DNA from: Thermoplasmata archaeon
Lineage (GTDB): Archaea > Thermoplasmatota > Thermoplasmata > Lutacidiplasmatales > UBA184
Direction: 5' to 3'
Assembly: GCA_027306505.1 (NCBI GenBank)
Contig: DAHUZP010000039.1
Location: 1 to 64,000 of the forward strand
Length of the DNA: 64,000 nt
This document shows, piece after piece, positions 44,429-53,371 of the stretch. The notes beneath the pieces were generated by a model, which saw nothing but the letters and a program-made list of their open reading frames with translations, was not told the DNA's origin and searched no databases. The position numbers and the translations under genes are program-made. Within the stretch, counting starts at the first letter, position 1. Every line of letters starts with the position of its first letter.

Positions 44429-45001
44429 TCAACGGGACCCGCGGACGACGGCCGCCCCAGGGCAGATGGGCCGGAAGGCGCAGTGCGCGCACTTTCCCGG
44501 CGACGGGTCCATCTCTCCCCGGTACGGTCGTCTCCACGAGGCGATCGCGTCCAGCACCTCCGCCCGACCCGCGGCCCCCCAAGGGACACGGAACTCGGTG
44601 CCGTCCCCGTAGATCAACAGCCCGTAGGGAGGGACCGTGCCGAGGTTCTCCTCGATGAGCAGGCAGTAGGCGAGGAGCTGGACCCGGTGGGAGGGGTAAG
44701 GCGAGCCTTGCCGTGGGGTGCGGCCGGATTTGATCTCCACCGGGACCATCCGCCCATCCTCCAGCCGACGTAGCTCGTCCGGTCTCCCGCGAAGCCGATA
44801 CCGGGAGGAGGAGAGGAGCGGCATCCCTCCCTTCGAGGCGAGGTCCACCGCGACGACCGGGTTGTAGCGCAGCGGAGGGCGAAGGGCCCTGTAGAGGGCC
44901 CATGCGGCGACCAGCCCGACCACCAAGAGGGCGACCTCCACGAGGAACAGCGGGGACCCGATGGGGGGAAGGGCGAGGGGCGGGCCGGTCAATGCCACCA
45001 T
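44429..45001 (-). CDS. Cas4-like nuclease, C-terminal half with N-terminal membrane helix
   Basis: 190 aa. Membrane helix at about 17-38. Then come the PD-(D/E)XK active-site residues D75 (GRPDEL), E89 and K91 (VPVEIKSGR), the QxxxY motif Q108-Y112 and three Cys (C171, C174, C180 in CAHCAFRPIC), as in the iron-sulfur clusters of Cas4/AddB-type nucleases. The conserved His and the first cluster Cys are missing here. They are encoded in the overlapping upstream gene. ATG 45001 overlaps the end of that gene by 13 nt. The 3' end faces the LGACCST gene B at 34 nt. No CRISPR or other cas gene is in the window. Confidence 0.82.
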   Translation of the reverse strand: MVALTGPPLALPPIGSPLFLVEVALLVVGLVAAWALYRALRPPLRYNPVVAVDLASKGGMPLLSSSRYRLRGRPDELRRLEDGRMVPVEIKSGRTPRQGSPYPSHRVQLLAYCLLIEENLGTVPPYGLLIYGDGTEFRVPWGAAGRAEVLDAIASWRRPYRGEMDPSPGKCAHCAFRPICPGAAVVRGSR

Positions 45002-45276
45002 CCGAGCCAGAAGGTCAGGGCGGCCAGCACGCCGAGCGCGAGCAGCAACAAGACGGCATAGGGCGCGCGCCGGGCGTGATGAGCCGTGGCGTGCTCCGAT
45101 TCCATCCGGGCGTGGAACATCTCCCCGTAGAGGTTCGCCTCCGTGCGTGGAGGGGCGTTCCATCCCTCCGGGAGGTGCTCAGGGTGGCGCCTCCAGAACC
45201 ATGCCCTTCTACAGTAGGTGAAGTCGCCGAGCTCGCTGGGCGTCGCCCAATCCCGATCGCTCCCGGCCGGGTCCAC
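44989..45276 (-). CDS. Cas4-like nuclease, N-terminal half with C-terminal membrane helix
   Basis: 95 aa. It begins with the Cas4-type N-terminus TPSELGDFTYCRRAWFWRR, giving the first cluster Cys (C22), and the conserved active-site His in GEMFHARM (H55). One membrane helix at about 71-93 then ends the protein. Together with the downstream overlapping gene it completes one nuclease domain around a helix-loop-helix hairpin. Start GTG 45276 lies about 28 nt after a TATA element. It could be a genuine two-subunit enzyme or one gene broken by a frameshift or sequencing error inside the hairpin. Confidence 0.8.
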   Translation of the reverse strand: MDPAGSDRDWATPSELGDFTYCRRAWFWRRHPEHLPEGWNAPPRTEANLYGEMFHARMESEHATAHHARRAPYAVLLLLALGVLAALTFWLGWWH

Positions 45277-45547
45277 GGTGTGCTCCAGCCCCCCCGGAAT
45301 ATTTGGGGTAGGAGCTCCAGTAACCCCTCACGGTTCGGCCCCTCGATGGCTCACGCTACGAGGGGCCCGCCACGTCGACGCGGTCCAGGACCGGCTTCCC
45401 AAGCTCTTCGACACCCCCCTCTGGTCGGAGATCCCCCTCTGGGACGCCTACCAGGCGACCACGGACTACCTGACGCACGAGGTCAACGTCAACCCGGACC
45501 GGGAGCGAGCATTCGAGCGGGCGGCAGCCGGGGCCCTGCTCGCCTGA
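45218..45547 (+). CDS. Doubtful small hypothetical protein
   Basis: An open frame of up to 109 aa. Only its second half (from about 45360: HVDAVQDRLPKLFDTP onward, ending AFERAAAGALLA) looks protein-like, amphipathic and acidic. No start codon lies in frame after the TATA element, and the first half overlaps the split nuclease in antisense. It may be a remnant of a lost gene. Confidence 0.3.
   Translation: MKSPSSLGVAQSRSLPAGSTVCSSPPGIFGVGAPVTPHGSAPRWLTLRGARHVDAVQDRLPKLFDTPLWSEIPLWDAYQATTDYLTHEVNVNPDRERAFERAAAGALLA
45297..45305. promoter_or_regulatory. AT-rich TATA element upstream of the split nuclease
   Basis: ggaatattt on the plus strand (AAATATTCC on minus) lies 22-30 nt upstream of the GTG at 45276. 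It could also fire to the right. Confidence 0.55.
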
Positions 45548-45586
45548 TGGGAAAGGACAATGCGCCCGTGATCCTCGGGGGGCAAC

Positions 45587-46564
45587 ATGCCCACCCAGGG
45601 AGGCCATCCCGCCACCCGCCCCCTCTCCGGGGCCGAAGGTGACCTCCTGCGACGGGCGGTCGGGCGAAGTCAGAGGTTCGTCTGGACCTACGTCCTCATC
45701 GTCATCGCCTGTGTGGGATCAATCCCGCTCCTGTTCCTCCCCTTCGGGTTCGTCTCCCCGGGGTTTCGCTCGTGGTGGTACGACGGGCCGGTCGGGCTGT
45801 TCGGCGGGGTGCTTGCCCTCGTCGGACCCATCTTCCTCCTCTTCGCGGCCGTCCAGGTCTACACTACCCGGACGTATCGTACGCAGGTGCAGACGGTCCT
45901 GTCGGACGGAAAGGTGCGTGAAGTGCGGGGAACCGTCCGCAAGACCTCGTACCGTGGAAAATGGGTCACCGTGCGCTCGATCATGGTCGGAGATGACAAA
46001 CTCTCTCTCGATGACGATGGCAACCTGTGCGACGGGCAGTCAACGAGAACATTTCGCCAAGTGAAGGACGGGTCCAGCGTGCAGCTCGAGTACGTCCTGG
46101 CCCACGTCATCCGGGATGGCCTGGCCGTTGGCTGGCTCCTTTGTGTCGATGGGCAGGCGCTCCCCTCCCCTCAGCGCATCACCTGGGAGTCGACGGCCGA
46201 CCTCCCACCCCCTTCTCCCCGCTTGCTCGCGGGGGACCTTGCCGCGTCGGCTGCTCAGGGGAGGTTCGTCCTCACGATCGAGCGCGTGGGTACCGTTTTC
46301 GAACGAGAGGCTCCCGGCCGCCGCTCGCTGTCGCTCGGCGGAGTAATCGCAAGCGGGAGCGTTCGAAGGGGAGAGACGGTCCGACTTAGGCCAGGCCCCG
46401 GATCGCAGAGCTCAGAGCGTTCGGTCAAGGTAGAACGCATCTTCCCCGGCACGGGGGGGCGATATGTGGAGGCCGCCTCGGCCGGCCAGAGCGTGAACCT
46501 CGTCGTGTGGGGCTTGGGTCCGGACGAAGTGAAGAGCGGCGACGCACTGGTTGCCTCGCCCTGA
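45587..46564 (+). CDS. Membrane protein with EF-Tu domain-2-like barrel
   Basis: 325 aa. Two membrane helices (about 31-55 and 66-92) form an N-terminal hairpin. Residues 95-205 form a beta-rich middle domain. Residues about 227-325 follow the pattern of the second domain of EF-Tu-type GTPases: FVLTIERVGTVFERE, then [19 protein letters not shown], then VKVERIFPG, AASAGQSVNLVVWGL and VKSGDALVA. No GTPase domain is present. Start ATG at 45587 follows the small frame by 39 nt. Function is unknown. Such barrels bind tRNA, proteins or membranes in other contexts. Confidence 0.75.
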   Translation: MPTQGGHPATRPLSGAEGDLLRRAVGRSQRFVWTYVLIVIACVGSIPLLFLPFGFVSPGFRSWWYDGPVGLFGGVLALVGPIFLLFAAVQVYTTRTYRTQVQTVLSDGKVREVRGTVRKTSYRGKWVTVRSIMVGDDKLSLDDDGNLCDGQSTRTFRQVKDGSSVQLEYVLAHVIRDGLAVGWLLCVDGQALPSPQRITWESTADLPPPSPRLLAGDLAASAAQGRFVLTIERVGTVFEREAPGRRSLSLGGVIASGSVRRGETVRLRPGPGSQSSERSVKVERIFPGTGGRYVEAASAGQSVNLVVWGLGPDEVKSGDALVASP

Positions 46565-46578
46565 TCCGCGAGGTCCAG

Positions 46579-47012
46579 TCACCTTCGCCTTAGAGAAGCC
46601 GAGTCCCACCGAGCGACCTCAATGATTCGCCGAAACCCGTCAGCCCTCGGTGATGGGAGCGGTCCGAGGCGACCCACAATCTCGGAGTGGGTCGCCGGGG
46701 GTACTTGGAAGAGCCCCATGAAGTCTCGAGCATCGTCCCAGGTCATGTCGTCGGGAAAAACTCCTTCTTGGTCTTCCACCGGGGCCACGTACTGGGGCGG
46801 ACACCCTTCGAGGAACTTGTCCTCCGGGATGAACCCATAGGTGACCGTCGAAATTCGTACCCGTGGTCACGATAGGCACTTGCGTGAGGGTTGCGAGCTC
46901 CACTCGTGGGCTGTGCGATGAGACCCCGAAAGATGGCGATCTTAGCTCGAACGGGCTCCTTCCATTGCGGCTCTAGAGTATCCAGCGAGGGTTGGATGAT
47001 ACGTCCTAGCAC
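46579..47012 (-). pseudogene. Frameshifted hypothetical gene
   Basis: Two frames on the minus strand join into one protein-like sequence. GTG 47012 starts LGRIIQPSLDTLEPQWKEPV and continues to AYRDHGYEF at about 46850. A frame shifted by one continues TYGFIPEDKFLEGCPP through MTWDDARDFMGLFQV to 46579. Each frame is nonsense on the other side of about 46,850. A one-base indel (mutation or sequencing error) explains this. The region is lower in GC than its neighbours. The product, about 143 aa, is not recognised. Confidence 0.55.
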
Positions 47013-47023
47013 CGCACGGCCCG

Positions 47024-47033
47024 CATTTTATGA
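47024..47033 (+). promoter_or_regulatory. TATA box of the Kelch/Ig-like surface protein gene
   Basis: cattttatga lies about 38 nt upstream of the ATG at 47066, implying a leader of about 8-10 nt. Confidence 0.6.
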
Positions 47034-47065
47034 GGCGCGGCTCATCCCGCCGCCCCGGAAGCCCC

Positions 47066-50000
47066 ATGTCCGAGACCTTCTCATCACCGATCGCTCGAAA
47101 GCGCCGAAAGCTCTCCTGGTGGACCCCCTTCGCTGCGATGGGGATCCTCGGTATCCTTCTCTTTTCCTCGGGCCTGCTCGTGTCCTCCGCCCACCAGGGC
47201 GCGTCCACGACGGCGGTGAAGGTCGGTAGCGGCATCGCGACCTCCTCTTCCTTCCAAGCCCCTGGCGGCGCGATCTCCAACCCATCGGTGAGCGCCCAGC
47301 AACTTCGTGCAGCGACGGCGTCGCTCGAGGACGGTCAGGGTCCTGCCGACGGGCACGCCGCCCGGTGCTCGTCGAGCGCGCCCTCCACCTCCGTCGCGTG
47401 CGACCTCCAGCCCTCGGTCACCTCCGCTCCCACCCCGGGCTGGCAGGAGCTCAACACGCCCGCGGGCCGCTACGGCGCGACCATGACCTACGATGGGGCG
47501 GACCACTACGTCCTGCTCTTCGGGACCGGGAGCTCCAACTACGCGGCCGCAGACACCTGGGCGTTCGCGGGCGGCTCGTGGAGCATCGTCCACACGGTCA
47601 CCGCCCCTCCGGCCCGCGTCTCCCCCATGATGGCCTACGACCCCGCCGATGGCTACGTGGTCCTCTTCGGCGGATGGGGCGGCAACTACGGGCCCTCCGA
47701 GTACGGCGACACCTGGACCTACGTGAAAGGGGTGTGGACCGAGCTCTACACCCCGACCGCACCCTCCCCCCGCGACTCCGGGGCCATGACGTGGGACGCG
47801 AAGGATGGCTACCTCGTCCTCTTCGGTGACTACGCCGGGGACAACGATACCTGGACCTTCGTCGCAGGATCGTGGACCCCCCAGATCGCCCCCAGCATGT
47901 GCACGGGACCCGGTGGGCCCACCCCCTGTCCCTCGGGACGGGAGGACGAAGGCCTCACCTACGACGCTCACGACGGGTACGTCCTGATGTTCGGCGGAGA
48001 GAGCTCGAGCGTGTACCTCAACGACACCTGGAGCTACGTGGGCGGAAAGTGGACCGAGCTCATCTCGCCGTCCACCTGCCGCCCGACTACGTGCCCCTCC
48101 GCTCGTTACGAGCTTTCCCTCACCTACGACAGCGCTGACGGGTACGTGGTGCTCTTCGGCGGTTACGACGGCAGCGTGGACCTCGGTGACACCTGGTCCT
48201 TCCAGGCCGGGACCTGGACCCAGCTGCTCGTCAGCGGCTGCACCCCGGCCACCTGTCCGTCGGTCCGCTCTGGCGCAGCGATGACCTACGACCCGGCTGA
48301 CGGCGACGTGGTGCTGTTCGGTGGGTACTCCCAGCATGTCGACACCTGGTCCTTCGTGGGCGGGACCTGGTCCCCGGTCACCCCGAACGCCCCCTCCGCC
48401 CGATGGTCGGCGAGCATGGCCTACGATCCCGCGGACCGGGAAGTGGTCCTCTTCGGAGGCGACGACGGCTCGCTGCTCCAGGACACCTGGGCGTTCCGTG
48501 GTGGAAGCTGGACGCCGGTCATCACCTCTGGGGAGTGCACCGCGACCGGCTGCCCCGCGGCCCGGTCGGGGAGCAACATGACCTATGACGCCGCGGATGG
48601 ATACCTGGTCCTCTTCGGAGGACAGGGCGCCGCCGGCAACCTCCGCGACACCTGGAAGTTCGTGGGAGGCAGCTGGACCGAGCTCATCGCGGGCTCCGCC
48701 TGTTCGCCGACCACCTGCCCCACCGCACGGTACGGCATGTCCCTCGCCTGGGACCAGGCCGATGGCTACGTAGTGCTCTTCGGCGGGATGAGCGGCGCGA
48801 CGCTCCAACAGGACACCTGGTCGTTCTCGGCCGGTGCCTGGACCGAGCTCATCGCCGGAGGGAGCTGCACCGCAACGACCTGCCCGTCCGCCCGTGCGGG
48901 CGCGGGCCTCACCTATGACGGCGCGGATGGTTACCTGCTGCTCTTCGGAGGCTTCGCCCCGGCCCCCGTGAACGACACGTGGAAGTTCAACGCGGGTGGC
49001 TGGAGCGAGCTCCGGGCGCCCACCTCGTGCACGGGTGCCTCGCCTTGCCCCTCTCCCCGGGGATCGGCCGCCCTCTCCTACGACGCCAACCTGGGGCGCG
49101 TGGTCCTCTTCGGAGGCATGGGCAGCGCGGGCCAGCTCTCCGACACCTGGGAGTTCGCGCTCGGACAGTGGTCCTCGGTGAGCTCGCGCTACCCTCCGAC
49201 CGCGCGGTCCGGGGCGGGGCTCGTCTACGATGGAGCCCAGGGACGTACCCTGCTCTTCGGAGGACAGGCCGCGATGCCGCTCGGCGACACCTGGAGCTTC
49301 CAGGTCCCCTTCTTTGCGAACGCCCCGACCGTCTCCCCGACCGGGTCCTACGACGCGGGACAATCCGTCGTGTTCCAGGCGACCGCGACCGGCGGGAGCC
49401 TCGCTGGGAGCCCCTCCTTCTACTGGCAGGGACTGCCCGCGGGCTGCTCGGTCGCGGGACCGTCCCCCTTGGTACCCTGCCAGCTCACCACCAACGGCAC
49501 CTACTTCATCACGGTGGTCGCGATCGACAGCGACGGAAGTCCGGCCTACACCTCGAACTTCCTCGTGATCACGGTCAACCCCGACCCGGTGGTGACGCTG
49601 AGGAGCAGCTCCGCTCGGCTCGACCTCGGGCAGACGACGAACCTGACCGCCTCCACCGCGTGGGGATCGGCGGTCGTGAGCTACGCCTGGAACGGACTAC
49701 CGCCCAGCTGCGTCCCGACAGGAGCGGCGACGGTCCTCTGCACGCCCGCCTCGACCGCCGACCTCGGGACCTGGACGGTCTCGGCCAGCGTGACGGATGC
49801 CAGCGGCACCATCTCCCCGCCCGCCTACGTCGGGCTCACCGTGCTCACGGACCCCACGGCCTCCGTCGCCTTTGAGAGCCGCACGTCCCTCGATATCGGA
49901 CAGTCGGTACTCCTCTCTGCGAACGCGAGCGGCGGAAGCGCCCCCTACGCCTACCAGTGGACCGGGCTGCCCGCGGGCTGCGCGAACGACACGGCCACCG

Positions 50001-51442
50001 TGGACTGCAGGCCCACCGGCGCCGCAGGGACCTTCACTCCCTCCGTCCAGGTCCGCGACGCGAACGGGATGGCCACCGCTGCCGCCAAGGGCGTCCCCTT
50101 CACGATCTACGCCGACCCCACGGTCTCGGCGCCCTCGATCACGATCTCGCCCTCGGGAGGCCCTGGGTCCCAGGTGACCGCAGGGACCTCGATCGTGATC
50201 TCGGTCACCTCGACCGCGGGAGCGGGAGGGGCGACGTACGCCTGGTACGGTCTGCCTCCCGGCTGCGCGCCGGCCTCCAACGTGTCGACCCAGGTGACGT
50301 GCGCTCCCACCGCCATCGGGAGCTTCCCGATCTCGGCCGCCATCAAGGACTCCAACGGGGTCAGCATCCAGGGCACCACGACCGTGCTCTCCGTCGTGGC
50401 CCCGGCCGTCCCGCCGGCCCCCGCGCCCATCACCGTCATCGTGGGCGCGAGCCCCATGACGACCGATGTCGGGGGCAACCTCACCTTCGTGGCCACCGCG
50501 ACGGGCGGTTCCGGGCCGCTCACCTACTCGTGGACGGGTCTCCCCAGCGGATGCAGCCCCGCGAACACCGCGACGCTCTCCTGCACGCCCGGCCAGCCGG
50601 GGTCCAGCAGCATCACCATCACCGTCTCCGATGCCGGCGGCGCCCAGGCGAGCTCCCAGGTGGGAGTGGTCGTCTACCCAGCGCTCAAGGTCACCTCCTT
50701 GGGCGTCTCCACGACCTCGCCGGTCCTGGGAGGCACCGTGACCTTCTCGGTCAACGTGGAAGGGGGGAGCGGGGCCTACATCTACAGCTGGTCCGGACTT
50801 CCCGCGGGATGTCCCGGAGGGAACACCCCGACCCTGACCTGCGTCCCCAGCCAGACCGGTTCCAGCGCGGTCCAGGTCGTGGTCACCGACTCCACCGGTG
50901 CCGCCGCCTCCTCCCCGCTGGTGGACCTCAGCGTCTCCGCCGCGCCCACTCCGGCCTTCGACCAGGGAGCGAACGGGCTCGACTGGGCCCTCTTCTTCCT
51001 CGTGGTGGTCGCGGTGCTGCTGAGCCTCCTCGCGCTGGTCCTCAGCCTGAGGAGGGGCAGGGAGCCGCGCGGTGGAGGGTCGCACCGCCCCCGGGCTGAG
51101 CCTGCCCCGACCCAGGAGCCCCCGGCTCCCCTGGCCGTACCGGGCGCCCCCGCTTCCTCGGCCGGCCCACCGCCCGGTGCGGCGGACCCCAAGCCTTCGC
51201 AGGAGCCCCCCGCCAAGACCCCCATGGGCTCGGGACCCATCCCCACCTCGGACCCCGGACCTTCCTCGGCTTCGGGAACGAACGGGGCAGCGAGCCCTCC
51301 GGCTCCCAAGTCGCTCGGCTCACCCACCTTCCCCTACGTGCCCGAACGGAGACGCTGGATCGAGGGAAAGGGCGACCGCCCGGCGCCTGAGGGGTCGGAG
51401 TACTCCGAGGACGAGCCCACGGACCCCACGCCGACCGACTGA
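47066..51442 (+). CDS. Giant surface protein: Kelch repeats, Ig-like repeats, C-terminal membrane anchor
   Basis: 1458 aa. Signal anchor at about 19-42. Twelve Kelch-type blades span about residues 125-755, each with a V-LFGG-type strand and DTW turn and many with a two-Cys insert (CTxTTCP-like). Six Ig/PKD-like repeats follow (about 760-1300). Each carries W-x-GLP-x-GC and a second Cys 8-15 residues later, so a disulfide per domain is likely. A membrane helix (about 1303-1327) and a cytosolic tail of about 130 Pro/Ala/Ser residues close the protein. No zinc finger is seen in this tail. Probably a cell-surface adhesin or glycan-binding protein (inference). It is monocistronic with a hairpin terminator. 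Confidence 0.85.
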   Translation: MSETFSSPIARKRRKLSWWTPFAAMGILGILLFSSGLLVSSAHQGASTTAVKVGSGIATSSSFQAPGGAISNPSVSAQQLRAATASLEDGQGPADGHAARCSSSAPSTSVACDLQPSVTSAPTPGWQELNTPAGRYGATMTYDGADHYVLLFGTGSSNYAAADTWAFAGGSWSIVHTVTAPPARVSPMMAYDPADGYVVLFGGWGGNYGPSEYGDTWTYVKGVWTELYTPTAPSPRDSGAMTWDAKDGYLVLFGDYAGDNDTWTFVAGSWTPQIAPSMCTGPGGPTPCPSGREDEGLTYDAHDGYVLMFGGESSSVYLNDTWSYVGGKWTELISPSTCRPTTCPSARYELSLTYDSADGYVVLFGGYDGSVDLGDTWSFQAGTWTQLLVSGCTPATCPSVRSGAAMTYDPADGDVVLFGGYSQHVDTWSFVGGTWSPVTPNAPSARWSASMAYDPADREVVLFGGDDGSLLQDTWAFRGGSWTPVITSGECTATGCPAARSGSNMTYDAADGYLVLFGGQGAAGNLRDTWKFVGGSWTELIAGSACSPTTCPTARYGMSLAWDQADGYVVLFGGMSGATLQQDTWSFSAGAWTELIAGGSCTATTCPSARAGAGLTYDGADGYLLLFGGFAPAPVNDTWKFNAGGWSELRAPTSCTGASPCPSPRGSAALSYDANLGRVVLFGGMGSAGQLSDTWEFALGQWSSVSSRYPPTARSGAGLVYDGAQGRTLLFGGQAAMPLGDTWSFQVPFFANAPTVSPTGSYDAGQSVVFQATATGGSLAGSPSFYWQGLPAGCSVAGPSPLVPCQLTTNGTYFITVVAIDSDGSPAYTSNFLVITVNPDPVVTLRSSSARLDLGQTTNLTASTAWGSAVVSYAWNGLPPSCVPTGAATVLCTPASTADLGTWTVSASVTDASGTISPPAYVGLTVLTDPTASVAFESRTSLDIGQSVLLSANASGGSAPYAYQWTGLPAGCANDTATVDCRPTGAAGTFTPSVQVRDANGMATAAAKGVPFTIYADPTVSAPSITISPSGGPGSQVTAGTSIVISVTSTAGAGGATYAWYGLPPGCAPASNVSTQVTCAPTAIGSFPISAAIKDSNGVSIQGTTTVLSVVAPAVPPAPAPITVIVGASPMTTDVGGNLTFVATATGGSGPLTYSWTGLPSGCSPANTATLSCTPGQPGSSSITITVSDAGGAQASSQVGVVVYPALKVTSLGVSTTSPVLGGTVTFSVNVEGGSGAYIYSWSGLPAGCPGGNTPTLTCVPSQTGSSAVQVVVTDSTGAAASSPLVDLSVSAAPTPAFDQGANGLDWALFFLVVVAVLLSLLALVLSLRRGREPRGGGSHRPRAEPAPTQEPPAPLAVPGAPASSAGPPPGAADPKPSQEPPAKTPMGSGPIPTSDPGPSSASGTNGAASPPAPKSLGSPTFPYVPERRRWIEGKGDRPAPEGSEYSEDEPTDPTPTD

Positions 51443-51459
51443 GAGCCAAGGAGCGGCAT

Positions 51460-51507
51460 CGCTCCCTGCCGCCGGCCAAGTCCTGCGCCCGGCAGGGAGC
51501 CTCCTTG
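51460..51507 (+). terminator. Hairpin after the surface-protein gene
   Basis: An 11-bp stem (gctccctgccg with cggcagggagc, 51461-51471 and 51490-51500) is followed by ctccttgc. The remaining spacer to 51623 shows no gene. Confidence 0.5.
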
Positions 51508-51623
51508 CGGGGGAAGAGGGGCCGGGAGCGAGCGCGCTCGCGGAGGCGGGAAGGGGCCCAACGGGAGGTCCGAGGAGAGGCCGGCGCGGTGACTTCATCT
51601 GCCCGCTCCCACCTTCCCGACCG

Positions 51624-53321
51624 ATGGCCTCCTCGGGTCGAGGGTCGAAGCGCGCCCCACGCTCCTCCGAGGAGCAGCGCTGGAGGAAGGAGGTCGAGGA
51701 GAAGTTCCCCTCTTCCGGAGAAGGGGCGTCCTCGCCGCCCCGGCTGGGTCTTCCGGAGGACGATGAGCCCCTCCACTACGAGGACCGCCTAGGCTTCCCC
51801 GGCCGCCCGCCCTTCACTCGAGGGGTCCAGCCGACCATGTACCGGGGGCGGCTCTGGACCATGCGCCAGTACTCCGGGTTCGGGACCGCGGAGGAGACGA
51901 ACGCCCGCTTCCGCGACCTGCTCCAGCACGGACAGACCGGGCTCTCCGTCGCCTTCGACCTTCCGACCCAGGTCGGCTACGACCCGGACCACGCCCGGTC
52001 CCGAGGAGAGGTCGGGCGATGTGGCGTGTCGATCGCTACGGCCGCCGACATGGCGACCCTGTTCCAGGGGATCCCGCTCGATCGAGCCACGGTCTCGATG
52101 ACCATCAACGCGACCGCGACGATCCTCCTGGGCCTCCTGGTGAACGTCGCGGAGGCGAACGGGGTGCCTCGCGCGAAGCTCGGAGGCACGGTCCAGAACG
52201 ACATCTTGAAGGAGTACGCGGCGCGGGGGACCTACATCTACCCGCCTGAGGCCTCCCTCCGCCTCACCGCGGACCTCATCGAGTTCACCACCCGGGAGAT
52301 GCCTCAATGGAACGGGATCTCCGTCTCGGGCTACCACATGCGGGAGGCGGGCGCGACCGCCGCCCAGGAGGTCGCCTTCACGCTCGCGGACGGTCTCGCC
52401 TACGCGCGGACGGTCGCCGCTCGTGGCCTCCCCGTCGACGAGTTCCTCCCCAGGGTCTCCTTCTTCTTCTCCTCCGACCGGAACTTCCTCGAGGAGATCG
52501 CCAAGTTCCGCGCCGCCCGTCGCCTGTGGTCCGACCTCACCCGGGAGAAGCTCGGAGCGAGGTCCGCCCGGGCCCGGGAGCTACGATTCCACACCCAGAC
52601 GGCAGGGTCCTCCCTCACCGCCCAACAGCCCGAGCTCAACGTGGTCCGTACGGCCCTGGAGGCGCTCTCGGCCGTGCTGGGGGGCACGCAGTCCTTGCAC
52701 ACCAACGCCCTCGACGAGGCCCTGGGGCTCCCCACCTCCTCCTCCGCGCGCCTCGCGCTCCGGACGCAGCAGCTGCTCGCCGAGGAGAGCGGCGTCGCCA
52801 ACACCGTCGATCCGTTGGGCGGGGCCTGGGCCATCGAGGAGCTCACCGACCAGGTCGAGGAGGGCGCACGCCGCTACCTGGACCAGATCGAGGAGATGGG
52901 CGGCGCCCCCGTCGCCGTCGCGCGCGGGTTCTTCCAGAAGGAGATCGCCCAGGAGGCCTATCGCAAGTCGCGCGCCCTGGAGTCCGGCCGCGAGGTGGTG
53001 GTCGGCGTCAACGTCCACACCGAGGGGAGCCCGACCTTCGACCTGTTCCCGGAGAAGGGCCGGCGCCCGGGGAGGTCCCGGGGCCAGAGGATCTCCCCCG
53101 AGCTCGAGAGGAGGGCCCGCCGGACCATCGCTTCCTGGAGGGAGAGGCGCGACCGCGCCGCGACCGAGCGGGCGTTGGAGAAGCTCCGGAAGGGGACCCT
53201 GGCGGGAGAGAACGTGATGCCATTCGTGCTCGAAGCGCTGAGAGAGAAGGCGACGCTGGGGGAGGTCGCCGCCCTCTGGAGAGGGATCTTCGGGGAGCAC
53301 TCCCCGTCCCGGGAATATTGA
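51624..53321 (+). CDS. mcmA1: Methylmalonyl-CoA mutase, large (catalytic) subunit
   Basis: 565 aa, the size of archaeal split mutases that lack the B12-binding domain. It isomerises methylmalonyl-CoA and succinyl-CoA in propionate metabolism. Segments include MRQYSGFGTAEETNARF, LSVAFDLPTQVGYDPDH, MTINATATILL, NGISVSGYHMREAGA and HTQTAGSSLTAQQPELN, all canonical. The small cobalamin-binding subunit is not in this window. The start at 51624 gives the usual N-terminus, and a weak TATA (TTCATC) lies 30 nt upstream. The epimerase gene follows 50 nt downstream. Confidence 0.95.
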   Translation: MASSGRGSKRAPRSSEEQRWRKEVEEKFPSSGEGASSPPRLGLPEDDEPLHYEDRLGFPGRPPFTRGVQPTMYRGRLWTMRQYSGFGTAEETNARFRDLLQHGQTGLSVAFDLPTQVGYDPDHARSRGEVGRCGVSIATAADMATLFQGIPLDRATVSMTINATATILLGLLVNVAEANGVPRAKLGGTVQNDILKEYAARGTYIYPPEASLRLTADLIEFTTREMPQWNGISVSGYHMREAGATAAQEVAFTLADGLAYARTVAARGLPVDEFLPRVSFFFSSDRNFLEEIAKFRAARRLWSDLTREKLGARSARARELRFHTQTAGSSLTAQQPELNVVRTALEALSAVLGGTQSLHTNALDEALGLPTSSSARLALRTQQLLAEESGVANTVDPLGGAWAIEELTDQVEEGARRYLDQIEEMGGAPVAVARGFFQKEIAQEAYRKSRALESGREVVVGVNVHTEGSPTFDLFPEKGRRPGRSRGQRISPELERRARRTIASWRERRDRAATERALEKLRKGTLAGENVMPFVLEALREKATLGEVAALWRGIFGEHSPSREY

Positions 53322-53371
53322 AGAGCATCTTCGGGACATCTGGAGAAGATCCCCCAAGAGGCACGAGGAAG

